Shown here: positions 12,598 through 19,187 of the stretch, one piece after another
Position numbering within the stretch: position 1 is the first letter of the stretch
Layout of the letters: each line of letters begins with the position of its first letter
NCBI GenBank assembly: GCA_031272005.1
Contig: JAISUQ010000137.1
Coordinates: 1 to 19,187, forward strand
Source: Coriobacteriales bacterium
GTDB taxonomy: Bacteria > Actinomycetota > Coriobacteriia > Coriobacteriales > UBA8131
DNA length: 19,187 nucleotides
Reading direction: 5' to 3'
The notes under the pieces: model-generated
The model's database searches: none
What the model was told of the DNA's origin: nothing
The model's input: only the letters and a program-made list of their open reading frames with translations
Program-made: the position numbers and the translations under genes

Positions 12598-14841
12598 TCA
12601 GTCCACGCCTTTGAAGACTGGCAGGTCGTAGGCTGTGGCTGTTTCGGCTTTGTAGATTTTGCAGAGCATCGCTCTGAAGGGATGGTCGCCGGCGTAGTCC
12701 AGGTCCTCGTAGTCATCCGAGACGCAGGCGTTGATGTTGGCGTCCCACATGCCAAACAGCCACGGCTCCTCCTCCGGCAGCTCCGGGAAGTACCAGTAGG
12801 CCTCGGCGTGTACGGTACCCGGCGCGATGCCCTCGATGACCCGGGCCTTCTGGCGGCAGCGGCCGTGTGTGGTCTCGATGTAGACCATCTCGCCATCGGC
12901 GATGCCGAAGGTGCGGGCGGTTTCGGGGTGTATCTCCACCACCGGTTGCTCGTGGCGCCAGCGCAGGGTCTTGAGCTCGCGGTAGCTGGTGTGCCAGTAC
13001 GGCCGGATGCGCGAGCCGCTGATCAGTGCCAGCGGATACTTTTCGGCCAGCTCGGGCGTGCGGTATTTGCTCTGGGGCGGCTCAATGTATTGGGGCAGCG
13101 GGTCCAGCCCGGCGGCGGCCACCACGCTGGGCACCAGCTCGCACTTGCCGGAGGGCGTGCCGAACCCGTAGCCGTTGGTCTCATAGCGCTTGTAGGCCTC
13201 AGGCGGCGCTGTCCAGTAGACTTCGCTTTCGGCCATCTCCGCCAGGGTTTTGCCAGTCGGGCGCAGGAACAGGCTATACATATCCTCCAGAGTCTCCGGC
13301 CACTCGCCCTCCAGCTGGCAGCGCTTGGCCAGTTCCTTCCAGAGATAGTAGTCGTCCTTGCGCTCGTAGAGGGCTTCCATGGGTTGCTTAAAGGCTACAG
13401 CCACATTGGTCAAGCCCCAGAACAGCATCAGGTGTGGGCGCTCAATCCAGGATGCCGCTGGCAGCACGTAGTCGCAAAGCGCCATGCTCGGCGTCATGAA
13501 AAAGTCCATGCCCACCAACAGCTCGACCTGCTTCATGGCTTCATAGCAGTTCTTGACGCCACCCAATGTGACCAGTGGGTCGCCGGTCTGGATGAACATC
13601 GCCTTAATCGGGTAGGGGTCGCCGTAGCGGATGGCGTCGAAGATACCGCGTGAAGCCGGGAACAACATATAGAAGGAGCAGCCGTAGCCCTTGCCGCCCC
13701 AGGCCTTCTTGATGCTCTCGTTGTAACGCTTCAGCGACTTGACGGAGCAAATCGGGAACTTCTCGGCGGTCACGCAGTCGCGGGTGCGCTCAGTGTTGAT
13801 GATGAACTCATCCCAGGCGATGCCCTTGAACCAGTCCACGTCCTCATGTGGGCCGGTCATCGGGTTTCCGCCCTCGCGGTCGACGTTGCCGGTGATAGCC
13901 CGCAGCACGGCCTGGGCATGCGTGGCTACCTGGCCGGCGCCGTCGCCCAAATGGCAGGTGGCCAGGCCCCAACACATGCAGGTCGGGCCGTCGGCGTAGT
14001 AGTGGGCCAGCTGGATAATCTTGTCCACCGGCACCTCGGTGATCTGGGCGACCTTCTCCACCGGGAACTCCTTGGCCCGCTCGACGATTTCGTCAAAGCC
14101 GGTGCACCAGTTATCCACGAACTCCTTGTCGTATAGCCCTTCGTCAATCAGTATCTTGATGACGCCCCAGGCCAGGGCCCCGTCGGTGGCCGGGCGCAGC
14201 TGAATCCAGAGGTCGGCGTGGCTGGCGGTCTCGGAGAGGCGCGGGTCGATGACTATCAGGCGGGCGCCGTAGTCCATGGCCGACTTGATGTAGTTCCACT
14301 TGGTCATCCAGCTGTGGATGGGATTGGCGCCCCAGCAGACTATCGTCTTGGTGGCGCCGGGTTTGGGGCCGCAGCCCAGGCTGTCCCAACCGTAGACAGC
14401 GCATTCCTGCAGGTTATTGGCCTGACCGCAGTTCTTGCCCTGATTAAAGGCGTTGGGCGAACCCCAGATGTTGAAGAAGCGCCAGCAGGCCCAGTCGGCC
14501 GGCCCGTGCACGGTGCCGCCGATCTTGGTTATCGCCTCAGGGCCAAACTCGTCGCGGATGGCCAGCAACTTCTCGGCTATCTCATCAAGGGCCTGTTCCC
14601 AGCTGATCTGCTCCCATTTGCCTTCGCCGCGCTCGCCAGTGCGCTTCAGGGGATAGTTGAGACGCTTGGGGTGGTAGTGGAATTCCGGCGCCCCCTCCAG
14701 GCGTTCGCAGCCATAGCCACCGCCCACAAAGCCGCCCGGGTTGCCGGTGACTTCCTTGAGCACGCCGTCTTTGATGCGCATTTTGACCTCACATTGCTGC
14801 CAACACATATAGCATGCTGTTACCTTGGTTTCTTCTGCCAT
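12598..14841 (-). CDS. Cytoplasmic molybdopterin (bis-PGD) oxidoreductase, acetylene hydratase / transhydroxylase-like group
   Basis: Mo- or W-dependent enzyme of the DMSO reductase superfamily, 747 residues. The N-terminal 4Fe-4S site is CYMCWQQC plus a fourth Cys in GGYGC (Cys10, 13, 17, 45). KWEQISWEQALDEIAEKL, FFNIWGSPNAF, MDYGARLIVIDPR, LYDKEFVDNWCTGF, FMTPSMALCDYVLPAASWIERP, GTPSGKCELV and YIETTHGR follow the family order. Cys138 in NCGQAN is the likely metal ligand, with Cys147 as alternative. There is no TAT signal or membrane segment. It differs from Pelobacter acetylene hydratase at the catalytic Asp next to the second cluster Cys, which is Trp14 here. The substrate is therefore unknown; hydroxylation, transhydroxylation or redox chemistry is possible. 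It follows the VOC gene by 64 bases, so the two probably form an operon. Confidence 0.9.
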   Translation of the reverse strand: MAEETKVTACYMCWQQCEVKMRIKDGVLKEVTGNPGGFVGGGYGCERLEGAPEFHYHPKRLNYPLKRTGERGEGKWEQISWEQALDEIAEKLLAIRDEFGPEAITKIGGTVHGPADWACWRFFNIWGSPNAFNQGKNCGQANNLQECAVYGWDSLGCGPKPGATKTIVCWGANPIHSWMTKWNYIKSAMDYGARLIVIDPRLSETASHADLWIQLRPATDGALAWGVIKILIDEGLYDKEFVDNWCTGFDEIVERAKEFPVEKVAQITEVPVDKIIQLAHYYADGPTCMCWGLATCHLGDGAGQVATHAQAVLRAITGNVDREGGNPMTGPHEDVDWFKGIAWDEFIINTERTRDCVTAEKFPICSVKSLKRYNESIKKAWGGKGYGCSFYMLFPASRGIFDAIRYGDPYPIKAMFIQTGDPLVTLGGVKNCYEAMKQVELLVGMDFFMTPSMALCDYVLPAASWIERPHLMLFWGLTNVAVAFKQPMEALYERKDDYYLWKELAKRCQLEGEWPETLEDMYSLFLRPTGKTLAEMAESEVYWTAPPEAYKRYETNGYGFGTPSGKCELVPSVVAAAGLDPLPQYIEPPQSKYRTPELAEKYPLALISGSRIRPYWHTSYRELKTLRWRHEQPVVEIHPETARTFGIADGEMVYIETTHGRCRQKARVIEGIAPGTVHAEAYWYFPELPEEEPWLFGMWDANINACVSDDYEDLDYAGDHPFRAMLCKIYKAETATAYDLPVFKGVD

Positions 14842-14905
14842 GATGGTTTCCTTATCTCTCAGATTGCCAATACTGTTTGCTTCAGATTCGGAGATAAACC
14901 TCCAC

Positions 14906-15325
14906 TCAGAGGTTCTGCGCCTCTACGAGCTCGATACGCTCTCCGTTGATGCCGCGGAAGAAGGCGTAGCGCACGTACTCCTTGCCAAACACCGGCACCA
15001 CCATCGGTGGGTCCTCAAAGGTGACACGGCCGTCTTCCTTAAGCCGCGCCAGCACGGCGTCGATGTCGGCAACATACATCGTGAAGTGGTTCCAGGTCTG
15101 CTCGGCCTGAGCCTTGACCGCCGAAGAATCCACCAGCTGGAGCAACTCCACATTGAAGTTGTCCTTGCGCACCACGGCAATCTTCAGAAAGCCATTGTTG
15201 GCCTCTACTTCAAAGGAGAAGTCGTTGTGAAAGCCCAGGGCTTCCTCGTAGAATTTGACCGACTCATCCCTGTCCGTCACGTAGATGCCGATGTGGTGCA
15301 AACCGAATATGTCCTTTTGTTGCAT
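14906..15325 (-). CDS. VOC (glyoxalase / extradiol dioxygenase / epimerase fold) metalloprotein
   Basis: It has 139 residues with two beta-alpha-beta-beta-beta modules. FGLHHIGIYVTDRDESVKFY opens the first and WNHFTMYVADIDAVLARL the second. The expected metal ligands are visible: His10 or His11, Glu60 (VELLQ), His80 and Glu132 (RIELVE). Superfamily members include glyoxalase I, methylmalonyl-CoA epimerase and dioxygenases; the sequence alone does not choose among them. The frame is open to 15574, but the ATG at 15325 is preceded by AAGGGAG seven bases upstream and gives a full VOC domain. It is first in the putative operon with the molybdopterin oxidoreductase and divergent from the sigma-54 activator, so both enzymes may act in one catabolic route. 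Confidence 0.88.
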   Translation of the reverse strand: MQQKDIFGLHHIGIYVTDRDESVKFYEEALGFHNDFSFEVEANNGFLKIAVVRKDNFNVELLQLVDSSAVKAQAEQTWNHFTMYVADIDAVLARLKEDGRVTFEDPPMVVPVFGKEYVRYAFFRGINGERIELVEAQNL

Positions 15326-15350
15326 GGCCGTACTCCCTTCTCTCTCAGCC

Positions 15351-15366
15351 TGCTGGCCTGGCGCCA
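15351..15366 (-). promoter_or_regulatory. Candidate sigma-54 (-24/-12) promoter of the VOC-oxidoreductase operon
   Basis: On the minus strand TGGCGC, five bases and CAGCA occur with the invariant GG-N10-GC spacing; the consensus is TGGCAC-N5-TTGCA. The -24 part matches five of six, but the -12 part lacks TT. Transcription would start near 15340, just before the ribosome site of the VOC gene. Confidence 0.35.
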
Positions 15367-15568
15367 GCATTTGACGGTATGGCGACTTGATTTGCCGGAG
15401 GAACCACCGTAAAACCTGCCAGTTCAAGCCGCCTGGTGTTGCGCAGTATGGGCTGTTTGGAATGATGCTCGCCAATCTGTAATCAGCGCGGCAAATTGGT
15501 CTTGATATACATGCAGATTGATATTCGGCCTTGTCAGGATGGCAATCAGCCGCTGGCGTTTGCCACTT

Positions 15569-15586
15569 TGACAATCGGCATTGTCA
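15569..15586. promoter_or_regulatory. 18-bp dyad, candidate activator (enhancer) site
   Basis: TGACAAT-CGGC-ATTGTCA is a perfect 7-4-7 inverted repeat. It lies about 200 bases upstream of the -24/-12-like site and 145 bases before the activator gene. A further TTGTCA half-site is at 15531-15536, and TTGATAT is repeated at 15502 and 15518. The position suits binding by the adjacent Fis-type activator. No gene is seen in 15326-15729. Confidence 0.5.
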
Positions 15587-15729
15587 TTTTGAGAATATGC
15601 GGGTTGACGTCTGGCGCAATCGTTGGCAAGCGTGTATCATGACTGCCAGGCGGGGGGCTCTATCATAAAACTACTATCTGCACTGGGCCATGTAACTACC
15701 GAAATTGTTCGAATAGTTGGGATGGTGCC

Positions 15730-17358
15730 ATGAAGTCGGAGATTACCGCCTCCTGGCAGCGCTCGCAGGATTTTGGAGTCTCGCGGGAGCGCCAGCGGGC
15801 AATTGTCGGAAGCCTGGACGGACTACCTCTTTATGATGATAATCGCTGGCTGCAGAAGAACGCCGGCGGCCATCTACGCGACCTCTACAACTCGGTGTCA
15901 GGTGAGAGTTTTCTGATTTGTCTCACCGATCCGGAAGGCTGGGTGCTCAGCTTGGTGGGCGACAGCGCCATTCGCCGCCGCGTCGAGCCGTTGCTGCTGG
16001 TGCCGGGTGCCAATTGGGCGGAATCGGTGATGGGCTGCAGCGGGATTGGCGTCAGTTTGGCAACCGCCAAACCAGTCCAGGTCGCGGGTGGTGAGCATTA
16101 CTTACTAGCATGCGAACATTTAGCCTGCGCAGCCGCCCCGGTGACCGGCCCGGATGGCCGCATGGCCGGAGCAGTCAATATCACCGCCACCCGGCAGGAC
16201 TACAACCCCTTTGCCTTGGGCATGGTGGTCGCAGCTGCTGATGCGATAGGCGAAAGCCTGCGCGCTCCCAGCCTTTGGGCTGGCGCGGACTTCTCCGAGC
16301 ATTCAGGTCGGATGGCTGACGTCCTGAGCAAGCCGTATACAGGCAACCGGGCGGCGAGCAGTCTGCCTGCCGGCGACAACGGCGAAGCGCTGCGCCTGGC
16401 GGCTCGGAGCAGCGGTCAGGTAAAGCCCAAGACCAAGCCGGCCTTGATGGCCAGGCATTCCTTTGCCGACATCGTTGGCAACGGCCCGGTCATCCAAAGT
16501 GCAGTCAGCAGGGCGCGCAAAGCAGCGGGATTCTCCGGAAATATCCTCATCCTGGGTGGCAGTGGCAGTGGCAAGGGGCTGTTCGCCCAGGCCATCCACA
16601 ACGCCAGCGCCCGGGTCAGTGGCAATTTCTGCGAGATAAGCGCCGCGACCATCTCTGATTCGATGGTTGCCAGCGAATTGTTTGGCTATGCCGGCGGGGC
16701 TTTTACCGGAGCCCGTACCACTGGCGCACACGGATTCATCGAGATTGCCAATGGCGGCACGCTGTTTTTGGATGAGATTGGCGAGATGCCGCTGAAGCAG
16801 CAGGCATTGCTGCTGCGGGTGATGGATGAGGGACGCATTACCCGTCTGGGCGGCCGGCGCAGCATAGCTGTGGACATCCGCATCATCGCGTCCAGTCAGC
16901 ACGACCTGCCAGCCTTGATTGAACAGAAGCGATTTCGCAGCGATCTCTACCACCGCCTGGCCGGGCTGACCTTACGCCTGCCGGCTCTGGCCGATTGTCC
17001 GGAGGACATCCCGTGCCTGGCCAAATACTTCCTGAATGCCCTGGCGCCAGGGCGAGAGCTGGCTTTCAGCGATAAGGCCATGCAAATCCTCGAAACCCAT
17101 ACCTGGCCCGGAAATGTGCGTGAGTTGCGCAACGTCATCAATCAGGCCATCTTTGAGTGCGAAGGACAGGTCATTGAGCCGCAGCACATCATTTTTACCA
17201 GCTCGCCCGGGCAAGTCGGCGGCAGGCACAGGACGCTGAAGGAGATTGAGGATGAGGCCATCAGGCGCACGCTGGAAGCCTGCCATGGCGACATGACCGA
17301 AACCGCTCGGATTCTCGGAGTCAGCCTCTCAACGCTTTACCGTCGCCGCCGGGACTGA
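15730..17358 (+). CDS. Sigma-54-dependent transcriptional activator, AcoR/DhaR-like
   Basis: It has 542 residues. An N-terminal segment with SWQRSQDFGVSRER and a GAF-like sensor domain (~50-180, LICLTDPEGWVLSLVGD, GCSGIGVSLATAKPVQVAGGEHY, AAPVTGPDGRMAGAVNIT) come first. The AAA+ domain follows: Walker A GGSGSGKG (276-283), the sigma-54 contact loop GAFTGA (323-328), Walker B GGTLFLDEIGEM (Asp348-Glu349), and FRSDLYHRLAGLTLRLP. The C-terminal Fis-type helix-turn-helix is TETARILGVSLSTLYRRRR. All parts needed for ATP-driven opening of sigma-54 promoters are present. There is no receiver domain, so it probably senses a small molecule through GAF. It is divergent from the VOC-oxidoreductase pair, its likely target. 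Confidence 0.94.
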   Translation: MKSEITASWQRSQDFGVSRERQRAIVGSLDGLPLYDDNRWLQKNAGGHLRDLYNSVSGESFLICLTDPEGWVLSLVGDSAIRRRVEPLLLVPGANWAESVMGCSGIGVSLATAKPVQVAGGEHYLLACEHLACAAAPVTGPDGRMAGAVNITATRQDYNPFALGMVVAAADAIGESLRAPSLWAGADFSEHSGRMADVLSKPYTGNRAASSLPAGDNGEALRLAARSSGQVKPKTKPALMARHSFADIVGNGPVIQSAVSRARKAAGFSGNILILGGSGSGKGLFAQAIHNASARVSGNFCEISAATISDSMVASELFGYAGGAFTGARTTGAHGFIEIANGGTLFLDEIGEMPLKQQALLLRVMDEGRITRLGGRRSIAVDIRIIASSQHDLPALIEQKRFRSDLYHRLAGLTLRLPALADCPEDIPCLAKYFLNALAPGRELAFSDKAMQILETHTWPGNVRELRNVINQAIFECEGQVIEPQHIIFTSSPGQVGGRHRTLKEIEDEAIRRTLEACHGDMTETARILGVSLSTLYRRRRD

Positions 17359-17477
17359 CATCGCTGCTACGGCTGACGCTGCTGCAACACGGGCGACGCG
17401 AAAGGTAATGCGAGGGCAACCTGAGACGCGGGTCAGGCGAATCCGCTGCCGCCGCTGCCGCCGTGCGAAAATCCCGG

Positions 17478-17506
17478 TTGCGGTTTAGCCCTGAGAGTAG
17501 TAATAT
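17478..17506 (+). promoter_or_regulatory. Promoter of the initiator tRNA
   Basis: TTGCGG (17478-17483), a 17-base spacer and TAATAT (17501-17506) lie 15 bases before the tRNA. Spacing and distance fit a sigma-70/sigma-A type promoter. The preceding 17359-17477 shows nothing recognisable. Confidence 0.65.
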
Positions 17507-17521
17507 AAGCGTTCGCAAATT

Positions 17522-17598
17522 TGCGGGGTGGAGCAGTCTGGTAGCTCGCCGGGCTCATAACCCGGAGGTCGTCGGTTCAAATCCGTCCCCCGCGACCA
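17522..17598 (+). tRNA. Initiator tRNA-fMet (anticodon CAT)
   Basis: A 77-base cloverleaf with encoded CCA. The three GC pairs of the anticodon stem (GGG-CTCATAA-CCC) and the A11-T24 pair in the D stem mark it as the initiator. Two positions are unusual. Base 1 is T opposite G72, where Escherichia coli has the C1-A72 mismatch. T50 faces T64 in the T stem. Both leave weak pairs in the places that distinguish initiator from elongator tRNA. Confidence 0.95.
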
Positions 17599-17605
17599 AC
17601 AACAA

Positions 17606-17635
17606 AACAGCCCTCTTGCGGGGCTGTTGTTTTTT
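17606..17635 (+). terminator. Terminator after tRNA-fMet
   Basis: AACAGCCC (17606-17613) pairs with GGGCTGTT (17621-17628) over a seven-base loop, followed by G and six T residues. Confidence 0.9.
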
Positions 17636-17754
17636 ATCAAGGGTTCGCGGGGACGTTATTATCGGCGGCAGTGTTGTTTGCCTGTGCTCCAATTCGAGCG
17701 GTTTCCAGCTGGCTTGAGTACTGTGGGCCAGGTAGTATGGGGTAAGATGGTGGC

Positions 17755-17901
17755 ATGTTGTTGAAGCGGAACATAGTGGTGGCGATTGGGCTGTTGGTGC
17801 TGGGGGTGGCACTGGTGGTGGCTGGGGTCTGGCAGGGGGATGCCGGGGATACTCTGCGCAAGGCCACGCGGGTCTGCCTGGAATGCATCGGGATTGGCTG
17901 A
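17755..17901 (+). CDS. CD1871A-type CXXC micro-protein
   Basis: A 48-residue protein: MLLKRNIVVAIGLLVLGVAL begins a single membrane segment, and the C-terminus is TLRKATRVCLECIGIG. The ending KAxxxCLECIGIG is, as I recall it, the signature of the small CXXC proteins called CD1871A family. These precede membrane 4Fe-4S proteins in anaerobic Clostridia, exactly as here. The TGA overlaps the next start (TGATG), so the two are coupled. The CXXC would lie close to the membrane and may pass electrons or a disulfide to its neighbours; this is inference. The ribosome site is weak (GGGGTAAG, further upstream than usual), and a poor TGGCTT-N17-TAGTAT promoter lies at 17710-17738. Confidence 0.82.
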   Translation: MLLKRNIVVAIGLLVLGVALVVAGVWQGDAGDTLRKATRVCLECIGIG

Positions 17902-18806
17902 TGACGCCCGCGCAACCCGAGACAGACGCTTGCGAATTATCAGCTGGCGGCCTGGCAAGATTCAAGCGGCGGATTATCCAATTGCTGGCCGCGTTGCTCT
18001 TCAATCTCAATCTGCCTGGATTTGCCAGCGGCAGCATCTACAAGGGCGCGACCAAGGCCATCTGCGCTCCCGGGTTGAACTGCTACTCCTGCCCGGGTGC
18101 TGTAACCGCCTGCCCCATCGGCGCACTACAGAGCTCACTGGCGGCCGCAGACCATAAGCTGCCGTTGTATATCGTGGGCACCGTCCTGGCCTTCGGTGCG
18201 CTGTTTGGCCGCACCATCTGCGGCTGGCTCTGCCCATTCGGCCTGATTCAGGAGTTGTTGGATAAGATTCCGCTGCCCAAGCTGGCCAAAGGCGCCTGGA
18301 GTCGCACGCTCAGCCGTCTGAAGTACCTCATCCTGGCACTGACTGTGATTATCCTGCCGACAGTCCTGGCTTCGCCAACTTTCTGTGCCTGGCTCTGCCC
18401 GGCCGGTACCCTGGAGGCCGGCCTGCCAATCATCGCCGCCAATCCGGCCATCCGCGCCAGCCTCGGCGGGCAGTTTGTCTTCAAGGCCAGCCTGCTGGCG
18501 TTGTTCGTGCTGGCCTCGGCGGTCATCTATCGGCCATTTTGCCGCTTCCTGTGTCCGTTGGGTGCGCTGTACTCCTTCTTCAACCGCTTTGCCCTGCTGC
18601 GCTATCGGGTGGACCCAGCGCGCTGCACCCATTGCGGAGTCTGCAGCGAAACCTGTAAGATGGACGTAAAGCAGGTCAGCGACGCCGAATGCATCCAGTG
18701 CGGCAGCTGTGTGGGCAAGTGCCAACAATGTGCCATCGGCCATACATTGGCGGGCTTGCGCCAGACCGGCAAAACAGGCCAGCCAGCAACCAGGGAGGAT
18801 TCTTGA
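17901..18806 (+). CDS. NapH/NosR-like membrane 4Fe-4S binding protein
   Basis: A polytopic membrane electron carrier, 301 residues. After a cytoplasmic N-terminus there are about four hydrophobic segments, each joined to a Cys-Pro motif: CYSCPG...CPIG, TICGWLCPFG, FCAWLCPAG and FCRFLCPLG. These are typical of the NapH/RdxA/NosR type. The C-terminus has two ferredoxin-like clusters, CTHCGVCSETC (from 242) and CIQCGSCVGKC (from 264). The ATG at 17901 overlaps the CXXC micro-protein stop; an ATG at 17883 in the same frame would add six residues. The TlpA-like lipoprotein starts two bases after the stop. Together the three suggest quinol- or ferredoxin-linked delivery of reducing power to an extracytoplasmic thiol protein. 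Confidence 0.92.
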   Translation: MTPAQPETDACELSAGGLARFKRRIIQLLAALLFNLNLPGFASGSIYKGATKAICAPGLNCYSCPGAVTACPIGALQSSLAAADHKLPLYIVGTVLAFGALFGRTICGWLCPFGLIQELLDKIPLPKLAKGAWSRTLSRLKYLILALTVIILPTVLASPTFCAWLCPAGTLEAGLPIIAANPAIRASLGGQFVFKASLLALFVLASAVIYRPFCRFLCPLGALYSFFNRFALLRYRVDPARCTHCGVCSETCKMDVKQVSDAECIQCGSCVGKCQQCAIGHTLAGLRQTGKTGQPATREDS

Positions 18807-18808
18807 GC

Positions 18809-19187
18809 ATGTGCAATAAACATCAGAGCTTGGGGCGGAGAATAGCAGCGACGTTGCTGGCGGCGGCACTGTTGCTGGCACTCGGTGGCTGCAATTTGAT
18901 TCCCACAGCGAACAACAGCGATGTGGACCAGAGCCAGGCTTCGGGGCTTGGCAGCAGCTCCAGCAGCGCAAATGACAGCGGTAGCGCAGCCGGAGAAGCC
19001 CAGTTGCCCGAGCCCGGTGCCGAAGTCCAGGCCGGCGACCTGGCTCCGGATTTCGACTTCAAGGACATCGATGGGCGCTCTGGTTCTTTGTACGACTATC
19101 GTGGTCAGGTGGTGCTGATCAATCTCTGGGCTTCCTGGTGCCCACCCTGTGTCGGCGAGATGCCGGAAATCGATGATCTGCGTGGCG
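18809..19187 (+). CDS. TlpA-like thiol-disulfide lipoprotein, N-terminal part (cut by window edge)
   Basis: The first 126 residues are present. A positively charged start (MCNKHQSLGRR) and hydrophobic stretch lead to the lipobox LALGGC (lipidated Cys28). A Ser/Gly/Ala-rich linker (~36-65) follows, then a thioredoxin fold beginning AGDLAPDFDFKDIDGRSGSLYDYRG and the active site LINLWASWCPPCVGEMPEI. This predicts an extracytoplasmic, membrane-anchored thiol oxidoreductase of the TlpA/ResA group. The start is the ATG at 18809, ten bases after GGGAGG; a TTG at 18803 in the same frame has a closer ribosome site and would add two residues. It is the third gene of the CXXC / 4Fe-4S / TlpA set. The rest of the protein lies outside the window. 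Confidence 0.92.
   Translation, partial: MCNKHQSLGRRIAATLLAAALLLALGGCNLIPTANNSDVDQSQASGLGSSSSSANDSGSAAGEAQLPEPGAEVQAGDLAPDFDFKDIDGRSGSLYDYRGQVVLINLWASWCPPCVGEMPEIDDLRG

Noticed and set aside
15612..15626. TGGCGC-N5-TTGG on the plus strand as a sigma-54 promoter for the activator gene
   Set aside because: The invariant GC of the -12 element is GG here, and activators of this family are usually sigma-70 transcribed.

Overview
The window is a GC-rich, gene-dense bacterial chromosome segment. Several features together point to an anaerobic, high-GC Bacillota (Clostridia-like) genome: a tryptophan T-box leader, a sigma-54-dependent activator, a RACo-type corrinoid-activator protein, a CD1871A-type CXXC micro-protein and a cytoplasmic Mo/W-bisPGD enzyme of the acetylene hydratase-like group. 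This placement is inferred from gene content and was not tested by phylogeny.

Layout. (1) 1-1053, minus strand: start of a urease operon, ureA-ureB-ureC, with ureC running off the left edge. A 28-bp sequence is directly repeated at 61-bp spacing upstream. (2) 1380-1492: tRNA-Thr(TGT) and a perfect terminator hairpin. (3) 1634-1869: an AT-richer non-coding element bounded by inverted repeats (MITE-like). (4) 2033-3598, minus: an orphan 2Fe-2S/ASKHA RACo-like protein. (5) 3711-3771: a palindrome whose two arms each carry a -10-like TACAAT, facing outward. (6) 3879-11261, plus: promoter, T-box riboswitch with UGG specifier, then the complete trpEGDCFBA operon, with overlapping junctions except trpD/trpC. 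(7) 11362-12141, plus: ZIP metal transporter. (8) 12208-15325, minus: VOC protein, then a 747-residue molybdopterin oxidoreductase, then a relic of a short-chain dehydrogenase C-terminus fused to a Cys-containing small ORF. (9) 15730-17358, plus: a divergent AcoR/DhaR-like sigma-54 activator that probably controls the VOC-oxidoreductase pair. (10) 17478-17635: promoter, initiator tRNA-Met and terminator. (11) 17755-19187, plus: CXXC micro-protein, NapH-like membrane 4Fe-4S protein and TlpA-like lipoprotein (cut by the right edge), a probable thiol/electron-transfer module at the membrane.

How the parts work together. Charged versus uncharged tRNA-Trp should control the whole chorismate-to-tryptophan pathway through the T-box. 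The sigma-54 activator, a -24/-12-like site and a perfect 18-bp dyad form a plausible inducible circuit for the Mo/W enzyme. That enzyme resembles acetylene hydratase in architecture but lacks its catalytic Asp.

The most distinctive feature of the window is a set of low-complexity, repeat-encoded Gly/Ala/Pro/Ser/Thr tails or linkers on otherwise conserved enzymes: UreB, TrpE (both ends), TrpG and the RACo-like protein.
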